64,000 nt of DNA, taken from Polyangiaceae bacterium. Lineage in GTDB: Bacteria; Myxococcota_A; Polyangia; Polyangiales; Polyangiaceae. Position numbers and translations under genes: made by a program. The notes below the pieces were generated by a model. It was not told the DNA's origin and made no database searches. It was given only the letters and a program-made list of their open reading frames with translations. Positions 33,563 to 41,953 of this stretch are shown piece after piece; within the stretch, counting starts at the first letter, position 1, and each line of letters starts with the position of its first letter. The stretch covers positions 39,537-103,536 of the forward strand of contig JAICQO010000012.1 of NCBI GenBank assembly GCA_025937835.1. Direction: 5' to 3'.

Positions 33563-35469
33563 CGCCCGCTCGCGAACTTCGACAGCAGCTTCACGTACGC
33601 CGCCTGATAGCTGACGCTCGGTTCGCTGAGCTCCCAGGAGCGGTCGTAGTCGCGCTTCGGAGCGTAGCCGGTGTTGAAGTCGCGGTAGGCCTTGGCCGGC
33701 GCTGCCTTGCGCAACGGCGCCGAACGACACGCCGCACCCTCGCTCTCGGGTCCGCCGCAATACTGGGGATTCGGGCCGCCGACCAGGTAACCCGGGGCCG
33801 GCCCGAGCTCGGAGCTCGAGGCGTTGTCCCAGCGCGCGTCGCCGTCCCGGAACCAGGCGTGGAAGATCTGCGTGACCGAGCGCTCCGCGCCGTAGTCGCG
33901 CATCTGCGACAGATACACGAGCCCGAGCGGGTTCGAGCCGTGAAGATAGTGGACGATACCCTCGGCGCGGTCGACGAGGTCGGCGGTGAGCTCCTCCGCC
34001 ACCAGTCCGTACTGCACGAAGTCGTAGTTGGTGTTGCCGTAGTTCGCGCGCGGCAGGTTGCTACCCCAGTGGTAGGAGTCGGCGCGCACGTGACCGCGGT
34101 ACAGGTCGAGCTCACGGGCTCTGCCCACGACGTCTGCGACCTGTCGCTGCGCCGCCTTGCGCTCGAGGATCTCGCGCCGCACCTCCGGATCTGCCTGCTC
34201 GAGCGTGGTGTAAGCGAGCAGCGCGTCGCCCTCGTCGGCGTCGTAGACCGACCAGCGATCGTCCTGGAACGGCCGCAGCCCGCGGAAGTGACCGCGGATC
34301 CGCGCCTGGAACTGCTCGTCGGTGGTGGCGGCGAACAGGTAGACGGCCGCGAGCGTCGCGGCGCGCTCCTGTTCCTCCAGTGATTTGTCGGAGTCGCCGC
34401 CGGTGATGCTGCCGTCGTCACAGTCGGTCTGGCGAGGGTGCGAGAAGAAGTGCGCGTAGGCACGTCGCGCGCGTTCGACGAGCGCGGGGGCCTTGCCCGC
34501 CAGCAACGCGACGTCACGGAACACCCAGGCCGCGTGCGCGAACACCCCTGCCGCGGCGATCGACGCCGACGAGCACGGTTCGGGGTAGTAGAAGCGCCCC
34601 ACGCGGGAGCGCTCCGGCAAGGGCTCGCCGTACTCGACGTTGCCGAGCTTGGGCAGCACGCCGCCGCCCAGATCGTCCGGCTGCATGCGCGCGAGCCACT
34701 CGAGCTCGACCTGGAGCTCGTCGAGCAGATCCGAAACTCCGTTGCCCGACTCGGGGATGCCGAAGTCGTCGCCGAACGCGCTCGGACGCTCGCGGTATGC
34801 GGTGAGTAGCTGATTGACGGGCACGCGGGCGAACGTGACGTACTTGTTCACGTCCCCTGCGTCCCACCAGCCCCCCGACAGATCGCGCGCCGTCTTCGGG
34901 TCGTCTCGCGCGCGCACGCTGCGCGCTTCTCGGTCCTGCCCCGGACCGAGGTAGCTCGCGGCCTGGTTCCAGCAGCGCTTCCCCACGCACGAATACGGCG
35001 GCCGCTTCTCCTGGTTCGCGCGGTTGAAATAGAACATTCGGGTGGCGGCGCGGAGCACCGGCGCATAGACGTCGCGGTCGATCCGGAAGCTCGGCGAGCG
35101 GGTGCCGCGCTGCGGGTCCACCACCACGTACTCCCCGGGCTCGGAGAAGGCCGTAAAGTCGAACCACTGCCCGCGGTCACCGGACTCCGGATCGACGGCG
35201 CCGCCGCGCCACGGCGCAGTCGTGCCTCGAAAGCGTACGGCGGCGTCGGAGACGCGGCGGAGCTCGAGCTCTCGAGGTTGGAGCATCGCCTGGCCGCGCT
35301 CCACGACGGTCGCGATCTTGGACGCCTCCGGCCGGTATCCGAACTGATCGACCGCGATCTCGGGCGGCGGTCCGTCCGTCGCGGAGGGCTCGGAGCGCTC
35401 GCGCTCGCAACGGCAGGCCGTCGCGGCCCACACCGCGCAGCCGAGTAACAGCGTGTCTCTTCTCCGCAT
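33559..35469 (-). CDS. Glycoside hydrolase family 9 lipoprotein (cellulase-like)
   Basis: A 636-aa exported protein with an Arg-rich signal ending ATAC (lipid Cys about residue 19). An N-terminal Ig-like CelD_N domain (IAVDQFGYRPEASKIATVV) precedes a GH9 (alpha/alpha)6 barrel. Catalytic elements are visible: SGGWWDAGDVNKYV with the nucleophile/base Asp pair, and near the end DRSWELSEPSVSYQAAYVKLL, where the proton-donor Glu of the ENE-like segment is expected. It should hydrolyse beta-1,4-linked glucan or a similar polymer at the cell surface. Its place inside a polysaccharide-synthesis region suggests it trims or releases the polymer, as glycanases do in cellulose-type operons. Confidence 0.9.
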   Translation of the reverse strand: MRRRDTLLLGCAVWAATACRCERERSEPSATDGPPPEIAVDQFGYRPEASKIATVVERGQAMLQPRELELRRVSDAAVRFRGTTAPWRGGAVDPESGDRGQWFDFTAFSEPGEYVVVDPQRGTRSPSFRIDRDVYAPVLRAATRMFYFNRANQEKRPPYSCVGKRCWNQAASYLGPGQDREARSVRARDDPKTARDLSGGWWDAGDVNKYVTFARVPVNQLLTAYRERPSAFGDDFGIPESGNGVSDLLDELQVELEWLARMQPDDLGGGVLPKLGNVEYGEPLPERSRVGRFYYPEPCSSASIAAAGVFAHAAWVFRDVALLAGKAPALVERARRAYAHFFSHPRQTDCDDGSITGGDSDKSLEEQERAATLAAVYLFAATTDEQFQARIRGHFRGLRPFQDDRWSVYDADEGDALLAYTTLEQADPEVRREILERKAAQRQVADVVGRARELDLYRGHVRADSYHWGSNLPRANYGNTNYDFVQYGLVAEELTADLVDRAEGIVHYLHGSNPLGLVYLSQMRDYGAERSVTQIFHAWFRDGDARWDNASSSELGPAPGYLVGGPNPQYCGGPESEGAACRSAPLRKAAPAKAYRDFNTGYAPKRDYDRSWELSEPSVSYQAAYVKLLSKFASGR

Positions 35470-35471
35470 GG

Positions 35472-36239
35472 CTACCTCGCGCGGCGCTCCGCCAGAGCTG
35501 CCGTGATCTGGGGCGCGAGGGCTCGGTTCAACGCTTCGTACCCGCGCTGATTCAGGTGCACGTCGTCCGCCGCGAGCTCATCGCGGATCCACGGCGTCTG
35601 ACCCGCGGAGAGCAGCGCGTCGGCGTCCACCACCGTGAGCCCCGGCCGCGGCGGGCGCTCGAGCAAGGCCCGGTTCACCGCCCGAATCGACGGCACGATC
35701 TGGCTCGACCAGGTGGGCAAGCTCGTGATCGAGGGGTCGCGGGTCGGAAAAACCGTCAGCACCAATACGCGGATCTCGCGCGCGAGCAGGCGGTCCACGA
35801 TTTCGAATAGCTGCTCACGACACGCCCGCGTGATCTCCTGCGCCCGCTCCGGGTACACCCCGATCGCGCGCAAGTCGTTGATGCCGTACTGGACGATCGC
35901 CAGATCCGGCTCGAGCGCGATCACGTCGCGCTCGAGCCGCAACAGCGCCTGCGCCGTGGTCTCTCCGGCGAGCCCACGATTCACGAGCTCGGCCCCGCGC
36001 GCGGGCGGGTCGGGCGCCCACATCTCGACGCGCGAGTCGCCGAACAGGACGATCCGCGGCCCGGTCGCCGGTGCGAGCTCGGCGTTCCGCGCGACGAAGC
36101 GCTTGGCCGAGGTCGGATCGAGGCGGAAGAACAGCTCGAGCTTGTAGCGCCCGATGATCACGCGCGCCGCGACGTAGCCGGCACCGACCAGGGCGAGCGC
36201 GAAGAGCGCGACGACCAGCGCCACGGCCCTGGTTCTCAT
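35472..36239 (-). CDS. Membrane-anchored SGNH/GDSL hydrolase
   Basis: A 255-aa protein with an N-terminal anchor (VALVVALFALALVGAGYVAA). The SGNH blocks are LFGDSRVEMW (Ser nucleophile), a Gly in NRGLAGETT, QYGINDLRAIG (Asn), and DDVHLNQRGYEAL (Asp-x-x-His). Such enzymes remove or add acyl groups on polysaccharides or act as esterases. I chose ATG 36239 because the membrane anchor begins there, while the upstream frame is low-quality. The gene is 2 bp upstream of the GH9 gene on the same strand, so the two hydrolases are probably co-transcribed and act on the same exported polymer. Confidence 0.88.
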   Translation of the reverse strand: MRTRAVALVVALFALALVGAGYVAARVIIGRYKLELFFRLDPTSAKRFVARNAELAPATGPRIVLFGDSRVEMWAPDPPARGAELVNRGLAGETTAQALLRLERDVIALEPDLAIVQYGINDLRAIGVYPERAQEITRACREQLFEIVDRLLAREIRVLVLTVFPTRDPSITSLPTWSSQIVPSIRAVNRALLERPPRPGLTVVDADALLSAGQTPWIRDELAADDVHLNQRGYEALNRALAPQITAALAERRAR

Positions 36240-36253
36240 GGCTGCCGCCCGGC

Positions 36254-36586
36254 TCAGTTGTCGCTGGTGGCGCGAGCCTTGGCCAGGATGCCGGTGGTGG
36301 ACTTGTCCGGCAGCAGCGGGGCCAGCACGACCTGACCGCCGTGGGCCTCGACCCACTCCTTGCCGACCACGCCCTTGCCCGCCCAATCCTCGCCCTTGAC
36401 GAGCACGTTGGGGGTCACCCGCTGGATGATCTTGGCGGGCGTGTCGTCCGCGAACGAGGCGATGGCGTCGACCATCTCCAGCGTCACGTGACAGCCCGGG
36501 TAGGGCTCCTTCAAGCCCGGCAAGATTGAGGTGGTACGGAGGACGTCGCCCAGAGCCGCGGTCTTGATGATGAGGATCGAGGTCAC
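36254..36586 (-). pseudogene. In-frame fusion remnant: heptosyltransferase N-terminus joined to HldE C-terminus
   Basis: A 110-codon frame made of two unrelated pieces. Residues 1 to about 36 (ILIIKTAALGDVLRTTSIL, then PGLKEPYPGCHVT) match the start of GT9 heptosyltransferase-like proteins. From about residue 38 to the end (VDAIASFADDTPAKIIQ, NVLVKGEDW, VVGKEWVEAHGG and PDKSTTGILAK) it matches the C-terminal third of HldE/RfaE2, the heptose-1-phosphate adenylyltransferase. Neither piece can be active: the transferase lacks almost all of its domain and HldE lacks the nucleotide-binding HxGH motif. The most likely origin is an in-frame deletion between two adjacent heptose genes. It may still be expressed. 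Confidence 0.75.
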
Positions 36587-36774
36587 GAGAGCTCGCTGGG
36601 TTGGAGTCGGGAATTGGAGTGGTGCAGTGTAACAAGACTCCGCGCGAACGACGAACGCATCGGGGAGCGCTGCGGAACGAGCCGTCTCGGCCCGGGAGCC
36701 GAGCTTCCGTTCTCACGTCGCCGGCGCTTAGGCTGGCGCTTCGATGCCCCTCCTTCGGCCCCCAGCACCATTCT

Positions 36775-37227
36775 CTACTTCGCGGGCGTCGGTGGCAGGC
36801 GCGCTCGGCGCTTGTCGGTGGAGACGAGCTCGACGTTCAGGCCGCCGGCGAACAGAAACGCGATCGGCTCGTCGTCGAAGGCCTCTCCGGGCGCCGGCGC
36901 GTTCAGCACGCGGGCTCCGGCCGCCTCGAGCGCACGCACGGCCTCGTCGAGCTGGTCCGTGCGAAAGGCCAGGTGATGCAGCTTGGGAGGCAGGCGCTTG
37001 GGATCGGCGATCGAGCGGAACAGCTTGATCGGTGACGAGCCCGCCTTCTCGAGGAACACCACCTCGACCTGGTGCCGGGTGTTGACCACGGGCGCGGTCG
37101 CCTGCCGGTAACCGAAGAAGCGGGTGAACGCCGCGATCGCCGGCTCTAGCTCGGCGACCTGAATGCCGACGTGATCGAAGCGCAGCTCTTCCGCCGCTTC
37201 GTTCGGGGGCGCGCCTGATTCGCTCAT
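36775..37227 (-). CDS. VOC-superfamily protein, methylmalonyl-CoA epimerase/glyoxalase-like
   Basis: A 150-aa protein with two beta-alpha-beta-beta-beta VOC modules. Likely metal ligands are His in LRFDHVGIQV, His in LHHLAFRTD and Glu in NVELVST, the arrangement of methylmalonyl-CoA epimerase-like enzymes. ATG 37227 overlaps the TGA of the upstream NAD-synthetase-like gene (ATGA), fixing the start and showing translational coupling. It is the last gene of a four-gene operon with the NAD-synthetase-like, acyl-AMP ligase and asparagine synthetase genes. A role on a small CoA- or carrier-bound intermediate is inference. Confidence 0.8.
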   Translation of the reverse strand: MSESGAPPNEAAEELRFDHVGIQVAELEPAIAAFTRFFGYRQATAPVVNTRHQVEVVFLEKAGSSPIKLFRSIADPKRLPPKLHHLAFRTDQLDEAVRALEAAGARVLNAPAPGEAFDDEPIAFLFAGGLNVELVSTDKRRARLPPTPAK

Positions 37228-38222
37228 GTGATCTTGAAGGGTACGAGCTCCGGAACGGGCTCGAGCAGCAGGGGAGGAGCCTGAAGGTAAGCGGTGGTCC
37301 GCCGCTTCTGGTCGATGTCTTCGTAGACGCGGCGCACTTGCTCTTCGGTGAAGCCGAGCTCGCGCGCCACCTCGCTCTCGGCGACGCCGTTGTTCTTGCC
37401 CCACAGGATCAAGTCCAACTGCGAGTAATGCACGGAGAAGTAGAAGTCTTCCTGCGACTGGTCCAGAGAGTAGGTGTCGGTCGTAGGCTCGCGCTGCAGG
37501 ATTTCTTCGATCACCCCCAGGTGGCGGGCCATCGCGTAGGTCTGGGTCTTGTAGAGCGACGCGATCGGCTTCACGTCGGCCGCGCCGTCACCGAGCTTCA
37601 CGAAGAATCCCTGATCGTACTCGAGCCGGTTGGGCGTCCCAGCCACGGCGAACACCAGGCGATCGGCCAGGGTGTACTCGAGCATCTTGCGCGTGCGCTG
37701 CTTCATGTTCGTGGCAGCGACGATATCGAGGTACGCGCGAGGGCTGAGCCGCGCCTTGTGCTCGTTGCCGGCGTCGTCGCGGATCACCGCGTAGAAGACG
37801 TTGAGCGCCTGCGAGCCGAGCCGGTCGCCGTGCATCACGATCTTCCACTTCATGCTCGGTTGAAAATCGGGGAACACCGAGCGCACCGCCGCGTCGCGCA
37901 GCTCGTAGCAGCCTCCGGCCTCCAGGATCGGCGCGAGATCGACCAGCTGGTACTCGATACCGAGCTTCTCGCACAGCTTCTTGCCGAGCTGTGCGCTGAG
38001 GTCGGACGAATCGCGCTCGGGCATCAGCAGCGCTTGCACGCGCTTCGGTCCGAGCGCGCGCGCCGCGAGCGCAGCGACACAAGCGGAGTCGATACCGCCC
38101 GACACGCCGAGCACGATGCCCCGCCGCCGCAGCTTGTTCAGCGTCGCGTCGGACAGGGCCTTGCACAGCTCGACGGCCTTGGCCTCGAGATCGATTTCCA
38201 GCACTTTACGCGAGAAGATCAT
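37224..38222 (-). CDS. NAD-synthetase-like ATP pyrophosphatase
   Basis: A 332-aa enzyme of the NH3-dependent NAD synthetase (NadE) fold. The P-loop motif SGGIDS is at residues 41-46. Later family blocks include NMKQRTRKMLEY, YDQGFFVKLGDGAADVKPI and REPTTDTYSLDQSQEDFYF, with the C-terminal GFTEEQVRRVYEDIDQKRR. There is no glutaminase domain, so ammonia would come from elsewhere. It is longer than simple NadE (about 275 aa). Its place in an operon with asparagine synthetase, acyl ligase and VOC genes suggests a dedicated amide-forming or adenylating step in surface-glycan or small-molecule synthesis, not cofactor supply. Ordinary NAD synthesis cannot be excluded. Confidence 0.85.
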   Translation of the reverse strand: MIFSRKVLEIDLEAKAVELCKALSDATLNKLRRRGIVLGVSGGIDSACVAALAARALGPKRVQALLMPERDSSDLSAQLGKKLCEKLGIEYQLVDLAPILEAGGCYELRDAAVRSVFPDFQPSMKWKIVMHGDRLGSQALNVFYAVIRDDAGNEHKARLSPRAYLDIVAATNMKQRTRKMLEYTLADRLVFAVAGTPNRLEYDQGFFVKLGDGAADVKPIASLYKTQTYAMARHLGVIEEILQREPTTDTYSLDQSQEDFYFSVHYSQLDLILWGKNNGVAESEVARELGFTEEQVRRVYEDIDQKRRTTAYLQAPPLLLEPVPELVPFKIT

Positions 38223-38228
38223 GGAGCC

Positions 38229-39776
38229 TCATTTTGCGAGTTTCGCTAGCTCGCCGCGAGCGATTTTACCGTTCGGAGTCCGCGGTAACGCATCGACGAA
38301 AACCACGTCGCGCGGGACCTTGTAGGCAGCGAGACGCTCCCGGCTGTAACGCCGAATTTCGTCGGCGGAAAGACTGGAATCGGGAGCCCGGACGACGAGC
38401 GCGACCGCTGCTTCCCCGGCTACGGGGTCGGCGACGCCCGTGACCGCGACTTCTGCGATCAGCGGGTGTGTGGCGATGGCCTCTTCGATTTCCTGCGCGC
38501 TCACCCGGTGGCCGCCGAGCTTCAGGATCTGCTTCACCCGCCCGGTCAGGAACAGGAAGCCCTCGCTGTCGAGGTAGCCGAGATCGCCGGTCCAGAGCCA
38601 ACCGTCCCTCAGCACCTCCGCGCTCCCCTCCGGATCGCGGAAGTAACCCGCGGTGATGCTCGGCCCCGAAGCGATGACGTTGCCCACGACGCCCGGCTCG
38701 AGCAGCGCGCCGGTCTCGCTCACCACCCGCAGCTCTACCCCGCGGATGGCGCGCCCGGCGCTGCCGCGCTTCTTCTCCGCGAGCTCCGGCGGCAAATAGC
38801 TGAGGCGCGCCGTAGCTTCGGTCTGGCCGTACATCACGAACAGGCGCGCGGGCGCGAAGGCTTCACGCACCCAGTCGATCGTCTGCGGGTGCATCGCGCC
38901 GCCCGCCTGCGTCAGGTAGCGGAGGGAGGGGATTGTCGGAGCATCGTCCGTGAGCTGGCGCTTCAGGAGCTCGAAGGTCAGCGGCACGCCCGCGAACCCG
39001 GTGCAGCCCTCGGCGCGCATGGCGTCGAGCACGACGCGCGGATACATGAAGCGGTGATCGATGAAGACGCTGGCTCCGGCGCGCAGGTGCGAGAGCAGCA
39101 CGCTCTTGCCGTAGCAATAGAAGAGCGGAAGGATCAGGCAGGCGCGATCCGTCGAAGAGAGCTCGAGGTACTCGACGATGGCGTGGCTGTTCGCTGCCAG
39201 GTTTCCGTGCGATTGCACCACCGCACGGGGCGCTCCCGTGCTTCCGGAGGTGTAGACGAGCAGCGCCGTGCCGTGTTCGTCGAGCGGAAGCCCGGCGTGC
39301 CTCTGGCCGGGCTCGACGAGCGCGCCGTCTTCGCGCACGCGCACGAACGGCGTCGCGCCGAGCACGCTCAAGAGCTTCTGATTCGGCTCGGCGCCGTGAA
39401 CGAGCCACAGCTTTTCGGGGCCGAGGCTCGCGAACGACCCGGCGTCGCGCGCCGCCACCGCGGCGAAGCGGGCACGGGTTTGCTCGGCGACGGCCTTCAG
39501 TGAGTCTCGCGAGATTTCCCGATTCAGCTCCGCCACGCCGGCACCCAGGGATTGCGCCGCGAGCGTGAAGGCGACGCTGGCGGGGCCGTCCGGCAACGAG
39601 CTCAGCACGACCTCTCCGGGACAGAGCCCCGCATCGGAGAGCGAGCCGGCCAGGCTCTCGACGCGGGCAAGCAGCTCGGCGTAGCTCGTCCAGCCGGATG
39701 GGGTGCCGAGGAAGGGCGCGTCGGGCGTGCGCCGCGCGTGCTCGCGCAGCCACTCGTGCGCGAAAGGAGAGCTCAT
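38229..39776 (-). CDS. AMP-dependent acyl/amino-acid ligase (ANL superfamily)
   Basis: A 515-aa adenylate-forming ligase. The P-loop core is VYTSGSTGAPRAVVQSHGN, where Arg replaces the usual Lys. It is followed by LFVMYGQTEATAR (A5), WLWTGDLGYLDSEGFLFLTGR (A7-A8 region, quoted as adjoining blocks DGWLWTGDLGYLD and EGFLFLTGRVKQILK), and PRTPNGKIARGELAK with the catalytic lysine. It activates a carboxylic acid with ATP and would pass it to CoA or a carrier protein, but no acyl-carrier gene is adjacent. ATG 39776 overlaps the asparagine synthetase stop by 4 bp, so both are in one operon. Confidence 0.9.
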   Translation of the reverse strand: MSSPFAHEWLREHARRTPDAPFLGTPSGWTSYAELLARVESLAGSLSDAGLCPGEVVLSSLPDGPASVAFTLAAQSLGAGVAELNREISRDSLKAVAEQTRARFAAVAARDAGSFASLGPEKLWLVHGAEPNQKLLSVLGATPFVRVREDGALVEPGQRHAGLPLDEHGTALLVYTSGSTGAPRAVVQSHGNLAANSHAIVEYLELSSTDRACLILPLFYCYGKSVLLSHLRAGASVFIDHRFMYPRVVLDAMRAEGCTGFAGVPLTFELLKRQLTDDAPTIPSLRYLTQAGGAMHPQTIDWVREAFAPARLFVMYGQTEATARLSYLPPELAEKKRGSAGRAIRGVELRVVSETGALLEPGVVGNVIASGPSITAGYFRDPEGSAEVLRDGWLWTGDLGYLDSEGFLFLTGRVKQILKLGGHRVSAQEIEEAIATHPLIAEVAVTGVADPVAGEAAVALVVRAPDSSLSADEIRRYSRERLAAYKVPRDVVFVDALPRTPNGKIARGELAKLAK

Positions 39777-41746
39777 CGAACCACGACGTCGGAAGACCTG
39801 CGCGGCGGCGGGCCGGCAGCGTCGAAGGCTCGCGAGAGCAGCTGCGTCGTGGCGGCCGCCATCAGCGCCATGTTATCCGCCTCGCTCGGCGGGGTCGTGG
39901 CCTTGCGCAGGCGCGCCACGAGCGCCGGGATCTTCTTCGAGTCGAAGATCCCTACCGCTTCCAGGGCCTCGGGGCTCAAGAGCTCGCGGCTCCAGTCCGG
40001 AGCTCCGGCGCCGATCAGCGCCTCGGCGATCGGCGCGCGATACGGAAACTTGTGCCGCTCGGTGACGAGCTTCGGCAAAATCGCGGCTGCGTATCGCTTC
40101 AACAAGTACTTTTCGCGCAGCACGTTCAGCTTCAAGCGATCGGGCAGCCGCGACGACAGTTCCAACAAGCGATGGTCCAAAAACGGGAACCGCCCTTCGA
40201 TGGAGTTCGACATCAACATCCGGTCGCCCTGGGACGACAGCAGGTAACCCCCCAGCAGGGTGCGGATCTCGAGGTACTGCGCGCGCGCCAGTGGGCGCCA
40301 GGTCTTCACTTCGGGCGGCACCGTGTCGAGGAAGGCGCGGATCGGATCGAAGCCGTCCAGGCGCTCCTTGAACGCGGGCGAGAGGAAGCGCCCGATGCGG
40401 CCGCTGTTGGTCCAGCGGATCAAGTGCGAGAACTCGAGCGAGTCGGGGCGATCCAGGCCGATCCCATAAAACTGCTTCAGCATCTCGGGCGACTGAGTCG
40501 ACATCCCGAGGTAGGGATACAGCTTCTGAAACAGCCGCGGTCGGCACGCCGACTGCGGCTGGCGCGCCCAGAATGCCCGCACCGCCGTCTCCTTGAACAG
40601 GTCATAGCCGAGGAACACCTCGTCGGCGCCCTCCCCGGTCAGCACCACCTTGGTGCGGTGCTGGAGCACGAGCCCGGAGAGCCGGAAGAACGGCGCGGGC
40701 GCGCTGCGGAGCAGTACGTTCTCCGCGTGCTCGACCACGCGCGGCAAGAGCTCTCCGATCTCGGTGTCCGAGACCTTGACCGCGTGGTGCTCGGTCTTCA
40801 GCGCTTCCGCTACTTCGCGCTGGAATGCGCCCTCGTCGTAGCGTTGGTGCGCGAAATTGACGGAGAACGTCTGGAGTGTTCCGCCGAGCTGCTTCTGCGC
40901 GAGCGCGCAGATCAGCGAAGAGTCGATGCCGCCGGACAGGTAGGCCGCGACCGGGACGTCCGCTCGCAAGCGCAGCCGGATCGCGTCGTCCAGTAACCCC
41001 GCGAGCTCGTCGAGCGCGCGGCGCTCCGTCATCGAACGGTCCACGCGCTCGTCGCCGAGCTCGGGCCGCCAGTACTCGCGGACCTCGAGCGGCTTGCCCC
41101 GCTCGAGCTTGGCGACGTGGCCCGGCGGCAGGGCATGAACGTCCGTGAAGGCGCTGGCGTCGGGAGCCGGAGCCCAGAAATGCAGGGTCGTGTACAGAGC
41201 CTTCGGGTCGAGCTTCGGTGAGAGCGCGCCGGCCGCGAACAGCGCCTTGGCTTCCGAGGCGAAGTAGAAGCCCTGGGCGTTGCTGGCGTAGTAGAGCGGA
41301 CGCTTGCCGTAGCGGTCTCGCGCGAGCCACAGGCAACCGTCGCGAGGGTCGTAGACGGCGAAGGCGAACTGGCCGTTGAAGTCTTCGACGCAGGCGATGC
41401 CGCGGGCGAGGAACGCCGCGAGGATCACCTCGGTGTCGGAGCGAGTGCGAAAGGCATGACCTTCGGACAGCTGCTCGCGGAGCTCGACGTGATTGAATAT
41501 CTCACCGTTGAAGACGAGCTCGATGCCGGTCGCCGGGTCCCGCATCGGCTGGTGACCGGAGGCGATGTCGACGATCGAAAGCCGCGCGTGGCCCAGCGCC
41601 GCGCCGTCGAGCACCACGGCGTTCAGCGCGTCCGGTCCGCGGTGGTAAAGCGCCGCCGTCATCTGCCGCAACGGCGGTTCGTAGCGGGCGCGCGCCTCGG
41701 CAGGGGCCAAGCCGAGCGGGTACGTGAAACCCGCGATGCCGCACAC
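39773..41746 (-). CDS. asnB: Asparagine synthetase B-type glutamine amidotransferase
   Basis: A 657-aa class II amidotransferase. Cys2 directly after the start Met (MCGIAGF) is the glutaminase nucleophile, with RLSIVDIASGHQPM and FNGEIFNHVELR blocks following. The C-terminal synthetase domain has the pyrophosphatase motif AYLSGGIDSSLICAL and later LTGEGADEVFLGYD and YLSSQGDRMLMSNSIEGRFPF (here as two blocks, LLSSQGDRML and SIEGRFPFLD). It is first in a tight operon with the acyl-AMP ligase, NAD-synthetase-like and VOC genes. AsnB paralogues in polysaccharide loci usually amidate a sugar or acyl intermediate, which fits better here than general asparagine supply. Confidence 0.92.
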   Translation of the reverse strand: MCGIAGFTYPLGLAPAEARARYEPPLRQMTAALYHRGPDALNAVVLDGAALGHARLSIVDIASGHQPMRDPATGIELVFNGEIFNHVELREQLSEGHAFRTRSDTEVILAAFLARGIACVEDFNGQFAFAVYDPRDGCLWLARDRYGKRPLYYASNAQGFYFASEAKALFAAGALSPKLDPKALYTTLHFWAPAPDASAFTDVHALPPGHVAKLERGKPLEVREYWRPELGDERVDRSMTERRALDELAGLLDDAIRLRLRADVPVAAYLSGGIDSSLICALAQKQLGGTLQTFSVNFAHQRYDEGAFQREVAEALKTEHHAVKVSDTEIGELLPRVVEHAENVLLRSAPAPFFRLSGLVLQHRTKVVLTGEGADEVFLGYDLFKETAVRAFWARQPQSACRPRLFQKLYPYLGMSTQSPEMLKQFYGIGLDRPDSLEFSHLIRWTNSGRIGRFLSPAFKERLDGFDPIRAFLDTVPPEVKTWRPLARAQYLEIRTLLGGYLLSSQGDRMLMSNSIEGRFPFLDHRLLELSSRLPDRLKLNVLREKYLLKRYAAAILPKLVTERHKFPYRAPIAEALIGAGAPDWSRELLSPEALEAVGIFDSKKIPALVARLRKATTPPSEADNMALMAAATTQLLSRAFDAAGPPPRRSSDVVVR

Positions 41747-41953
41747 GGCTCAGAACCCTCCCGGAAAGGCCTGGTTCAGGGCGGCGTCGGAAGGTGCGGC
41801 AGAGTTCCACACCAACTCAGCTTTAGACCTGCTCGAAGTTTTTTTCAATCCCGGACACGGCCCGAACTTCGCCGCTCACGGTTACCGGCGCGTGCGCGCG
41901 CCTGCGCTGTTTCGCGAAACGCTCGGGATACCGGGCTCGCCGCCGAGCGCCGC

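Noticed and set aside
36254..36586. Small intact heptosyltransferase
   Set aside because: Only the first strand-helix unit of GT9 is present and the rest matches HldE, so it is a fusion remnant.
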